DNA from: Porticoccaceae bacterium
GTDB lineage: Bacteria > Pseudomonadota > Gammaproteobacteria > Pseudomonadales > Porticoccaceae
Direction of reading: 5' to 3'
NCBI GenBank assembly: GCA_029252555.1
Contig: JAQXBF010000026.1
Span: 62,001-126,000 of the forward strand
Length of the DNA: 64,000 bases
The position numbers and the translations under genes were made by a program. Positions 60,801-64,000 of the stretch are shown here, piece by piece. Numbering within the stretch: the stretch's first letter is position 1; every line of letters begins with the position of its first letter. A model generated the notes under the pieces. It was not told the DNA's origin. It saw only the letters and a list, made by a program, of their open reading frames with translations, and made no database searches.

Positions 60801-63800
60801 GTCAAATCAACCGATTGCCCACTGGTGCGTGCACTGACAGTTCCACCATTATCAACTTTACCTTTAATGGCAAACAGTTGCAGGGCGTTGCTGGAGATAC
60901 TCTGGCCTCTGCGCTACTGGCCAATGGTGTCAATGTGGTTGGCCGCAGCTTTAAATATTCTCGGCCTAGGGGCATTGTTGGTCATGGAGCAGAAGAACCC
61001 AATGCCATTATGCAAATTGGTTCTGGTGCCGCGACTGTACCCAATTTAAAAGCGACCCAGGTTGAACTCTATGAGGGCCTTGAAGCCGCGTCGGTTAATG
61101 GCTGGCCCAGCGTTAATTTTGATTTAATGAGTATTACTGGTTGGTTTGGTCGCTTAATGCCACCGGGTTTTTACTATAAAACCTTTATGTATCCGGCCAA
61201 ATTATGGATGACCTACGAGCACTTTATTCGCAAGGCTGCCGGGTTGGGAAGTGCCCCCGTGCAGGAAGACCCCGATAGCTATGACAAACTAAATCAGCAC
61301 TGTGATTTACTAGTGGTAGGTGCAGGCCCCGCCGGGTTAGTCGCGGCAAGGGAGGCAGCCCGTGCCGGAGCAAGAGTTATTATTGCCGATGAACAAAGTG
61401 AATTTGGCGGCAGCCTGCTAGCCTCAACTCAGCGTATTGAAGGCCAGGCTGCCACCGCTTGGGTTGCCGAACTAGTCGCCGGATTAAACGCCTTCTCCAA
61501 TGTGCAGACATTGCCGCGCAGCACAGTTTTTGGTTACTACGACCATAACTTTTTAGGCATTTTGGAGCGACGCACAGATCATCTGGGGATCAGCGCAAAA
61601 TTGGGTGTTCGCCAAAGACTGCATCGAGTGCGCGCCAAGCAGGTGATTCTGGCCACCGGTGCTTTCGAGCGTCCACTGGTATTTGCCCATAATGATATTC
61701 CCGGTGTGATGCAGGCCTCTTCAGTATCCACCTATGTCAATCGCTATGGTGTGGCACCGGGCAACAGGCTGGTGCTTTTTACCACCAATGACAATGCTTA
61801 CCAAACTGCTATTGACTGGCATCGCGCTGGCCGTACCCTGGTGGCAGTGATCGATTCCAGAGGGGCGCCCGAGGGCGAGCTAGTGACTGCCGCTAAAAAG
61901 CTGGGTATTGACGTGATGGCTGGTTGTGGCGTGATTGAGGCCCAAGGAGGCAAGCGGGTTAAGCGTGCTCTGGTGGCTCGGCTTAATCATGATGGCTCGC
62001 AAATTGTTGGTGCGGTGCAAAAATTAGATTGCGACCTGATTGCCTGTTCTGGAGGTTGGAGCCCAGCGATACACCTGAGCTCACATACGGGTGCCAAGCC
62101 GGTGTGGGATGAACAAATCGTTGGCTTTAAGCCCGGTGAATCCACGCAACAGGAACGCTCTGTGGGGGCCTGTGGTGGCACCTACGCCCTATCGGCCTGT
62201 TTGGCTGAGGCTGTGCTAGCTGGAGCAGAGGCGGCTAAATTGGCCGGTTGTGGTGATGGCAATGCCCATTTCCCCGTCTCCGAGGTCGAGGAGTACCAAG
62301 AGCAGCCGCAGCAAGCATTATTTCTGGTGCCCCACACGAAAAGCACCAGTCGTGCGCCGAGCCAGTTTGTTGATATGCAGTTGGATGTTAGCGCCAGTGG
62401 TATTGAGTTAGCCGTGAGAGAGGGCTTTGAGTCGGTGGAGCATATCAAACGCTACACCGCGATGGGCTTTGGTACAGACCAGGGCAAGCTGGGAAATATT
62501 AATGGCATGGCAATTCTGGCCAATGCGCTGGGGCAGAGTATCCCTGAAACAGGAACCACTATCTTCCGGCCCTCTTATACACCCACTACTTTTGGCGCTA
62601 TTGCTGGTCGCGATATAGGCGCATTATTTGACCCTGAGCGTTACACTCCTGTGCATCGTTGGCATGAAGAGCAGGGTGCAGAGTTTGAGGATGTAGGACA
62701 GTGGAAACGCTCCTGGTACTTCCCTCGATCCGGTGAGTCGATGGACGATGCGGTCAACCGTGAATGTCTGGCCGTGCGCAATAGCCTAGGTATTCTGGAT
62801 GCCAGCACTCTGGGCAAAATTGACATTCAGGGCCCAGATGCAGCGGAATTTGTTACTCGCATGTACAGCAATTCATACCTCAAGTTGGCACCGGGTAAAT
62901 GTCGCTATGGTGTGATGCTTAAAGAAGACGGCATGATCTTTGACGATGGTGTCTGTGCCTGTCTGGCTGACAACCATTATCTGATGTTCACCACCACTGG
63001 CGGCGCCGCTGGAGTATTAGCTTGGCTTGAGCTCTGGCAGCAGACCGAATGGCCAGACTTAAAGGTGTATTTCACCTCGGTTACCGATCACTGGAGCACG
63101 GCGACTATCTCTGGTCCCAATGCCCGCAAAGCGCTAGCCAAGGTCTGTGATGATATCGATCTGAGCAGTGATGGCTTCCAGTTTATGGACTGGCGCGATG
63201 GTACTGTCGCTGGCGTAAAAGCGCGGGTGTTCCGCATTAGTTTTACCGGTGAGTTGTCCTATGAGGTCAATGTGCCCGCCCAATATGGTCGACCTATTTG
63301 GGAGGCCTTAATGGCGGCGGGAGAAGAGTTTGATATTACCCCCTATGGCACTGAGAGCATGCATGTTCTGCGCGCCGAAAAGGGCTTTATTATTGTCGGT
63401 CAGGACACCGATGGTTCTATGACACCGGCGGATATGAACATGGACTGGGTTGTGGGTAAAAATAAAAGCTTTAGCTTTGTTGGTAAGCGGTCTTTAGAGC
63501 GCAGTGACTCTGTGCGAGAAAATCGCAAGCAGTTGGTGGGTCTTAAGACTATTGAGGGCGCGCAGGTGCTAACTGAGGGCGCGCAAGTGGTTTTTGATGC
63601 TCAGCAAAAAATCCCCATGTCTATGCAGGGCCATGTCACCTCCAGTTATTTCAGCTCTAATCTGGGCCATTCCATTGCTCTTGCGGTGGTTAAAGGTGGG
63701 CATAGTCGTATGGGCCAGGTTGTTTATTGCCCAATGGCCGATGGCCGCATTATTGCGGCTGAGATCGTTGATTCAGTGTTCTACGATGCTAAAGGGGAGC

Positions 63801-63814
63801 GCCAACATGTCTAG
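60797..63814 (+). CDS. soxA: Sarcosine oxidase alpha subunit
   Basis: A 1,005-residue subunit. An N-terminal ferredoxin-like fold (GDTLASALLANGV; RSFKYSRPRG) precedes an NAD-binding dinucleotide domain (VVGAGPAGLVAAREA near residue 175) and a C-terminal GcvT-type folate domain (GELSYEVNVP; MHVLRAEKGFIIVGQDTDG). THF bound here captures the formaldehyde as methylene-THF. A seven-codon tandem duplication (EGAQV repeated) lies near residue 925. It overlaps soxD by 4 bp and soxG by 8 bp. Confidence 0.96.
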   Translation: MSQINRLPTGACTDSSTIINFTFNGKQLQGVAGDTLASALLANGVNVVGRSFKYSRPRGIVGHGAEEPNAIMQIGSGAATVPNLKATQVELYEGLEAASVNGWPSVNFDLMSITGWFGRLMPPGFYYKTFMYPAKLWMTYEHFIRKAAGLGSAPVQEDPDSYDKLNQHCDLLVVGAGPAGLVAAREAARAGARVIIADEQSEFGGSLLASTQRIEGQAATAWVAELVAGLNAFSNVQTLPRSTVFGYYDHNFLGILERRTDHLGISAKLGVRQRLHRVRAKQVILATGAFERPLVFAHNDIPGVMQASSVSTYVNRYGVAPGNRLVLFTTNDNAYQTAIDWHRAGRTLVAVIDSRGAPEGELVTAAKKLGIDVMAGCGVIEAQGGKRVKRALVARLNHDGSQIVGAVQKLDCDLIACSGGWSPAIHLSSHTGAKPVWDEQIVGFKPGESTQQERSVGACGGTYALSACLAEAVLAGAEAAKLAGCGDGNAHFPVSEVEEYQEQPQQALFLVPHTKSTSRAPSQFVDMQLDVSASGIELAVREGFESVEHIKRYTAMGFGTDQGKLGNINGMAILANALGQSIPETGTTIFRPSYTPTTFGAIAGRDIGALFDPERYTPVHRWHEEQGAEFEDVGQWKRSWYFPRSGESMDDAVNRECLAVRNSLGILDASTLGKIDIQGPDAAEFVTRMYSNSYLKLAPGKCRYGVMLKEDGMIFDDGVCACLADNHYLMFTTTGGAAGVLAWLELWQQTEWPDLKVYFTSVTDHWSTATISGPNARKALAKVCDDIDLSSDGFQFMDWRDGTVAGVKARVFRISFTGELSYEVNVPAQYGRPIWEALMAAGEEFDITPYGTESMHVLRAEKGFIIVGQDTDGSMTPADMNMDWVVGKNKSFSFVGKRSLERSDSVRENRKQLVGLKTIEGAQVLTEGAQVVFDAQQKIPMSMQGHVTSSYFSSNLGHSIALAVVKGGHSRMGQVVYCPMADGRIIAAEIVDSVFYDAKGERQHV
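63553..63594 (+). repeat. In-frame 21-bp tandem duplication within soxA
   Basis: Two adjacent 21-nt copies (63553 and 63574) share TGAGGGCGCGCA and differ at a few later positions. They encode EGAQVLT then EGAQVVF in the GcvT-type domain. The frame is kept, so it is a small internal expansion. Confidence 0.7.
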
Positions 63815-64000
63815 CAAGGCAGAAAATATCAACTCAGAGTCACCACTAAAGTACTTCCATAAGCTCTCTAATCATCAGCGCCACAGCGACAGCGCAGAGA
63901 TTTTTAATGGCGACGTAGAATTCGCTCTGGTGATTAAAGAAGCCCCCATCTGTGCCCATCTAAATCTGCGTGGTGATGGGGCAGATAAGAGCTTTACTGA
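63807..64000 (+). CDS. soxG: Sarcosine oxidase gamma subunit, 5' part (truncated by window)
   Basis: The first 64 codons run to the window end. ATG 63807 overlaps the soxA stop by 8 bp. The segment CAHLNLRGDGADKSF matches the N-terminal LNLRGD region of SoxG, the GcvT-like gamma subunit that completes the folate-binding interface. The order soxB-D-A-G is the standard one. Confidence 0.88.
   Translation, partial: MSSKAENINSESPLKYFHKLSNHQRHSDSAEIFNGDVEFALVIKEAPICAHLNLRGDGADKSFT

Overview
The window looks like a chromosomal segment of a marine-type gammaproteobacterium. The evidence is the run rsgA/orn/queG/nnr/tsaE/amidase/mutL/miaA/hfq/hflX/hflK/hflC/hisZ/purA, the fused nuoCD in a 13-gene nuoA-N operon, and roughly even base composition. 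A SAR92/Porticoccaceae-like or Cellvibrionales-like relative is my best guess, but this is inference only. There is no rRNA, tRNA, CRISPR array, transposase or prophage that I can see.

Positions 1-24.5 kb hold housekeeping genes. They are glutamate synthase (gltB end, gltD), hemE, a broken HD-GYP gene with two in-frame TAG codons, psd, a sulfurtransferase, rsgA, orn, queG, the wall, repair and RNA cluster tsaE-amidase-mutL-miaA-hfq-hflX-hflK-hflC, then hisZ and purA. Positions 24.9-39.7 kb hold the complete respiratory complex I operon. It is interrupted between nuoI and nuoJ by a 246-bp spacer carrying a perfect 27-bp inverted repeat. Positions 39.7-44.5 kb are mixed: a CBS-domain protein, a glycerate-kinase-like enzyme, a GST, a small XRE regulator, a frameshifted histidine kinase that also lacks its phospho-acceptor His, and rlmA.

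Positions 44.5-64 kb form the notable part: a one-carbon island that appears to demethylate glycine betaine stepwise to glycine, with every methyl group entering the folate pool. A non-pyrrolysine MttB-family methyltransferase and its corrinoid protein would take the first methyl. A pterin methyltransferase would pass it to tetrahydrofolate. A split MetV/MetF pair would oxidise methyl-THF, and Fhs would end the route at formate with ATP gain. A RACo-like Fe-S/ASKHA protein would reactivate oxidised corrinoid. A dimethylglycine-dehydrogenase-like flavoprotein and heterotetrameric sarcosine oxidase (soxBDAG) would remove the second and third methyls. Two GbdR-like AraC regulators sit tail to tail between the corrinoid and sox operons. 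Two small proteins of unknown function (DUF1638 and a PF13769-like protein) are embedded in the corrinoid operon.

This is a corrinoid/THF betaine pathway of the kind best known from anaerobes, placed beside oxygen-using sarcosine oxidase and complex I. The substrate assignment rests on context and is not proven by sequence. The folD step is not in the window.
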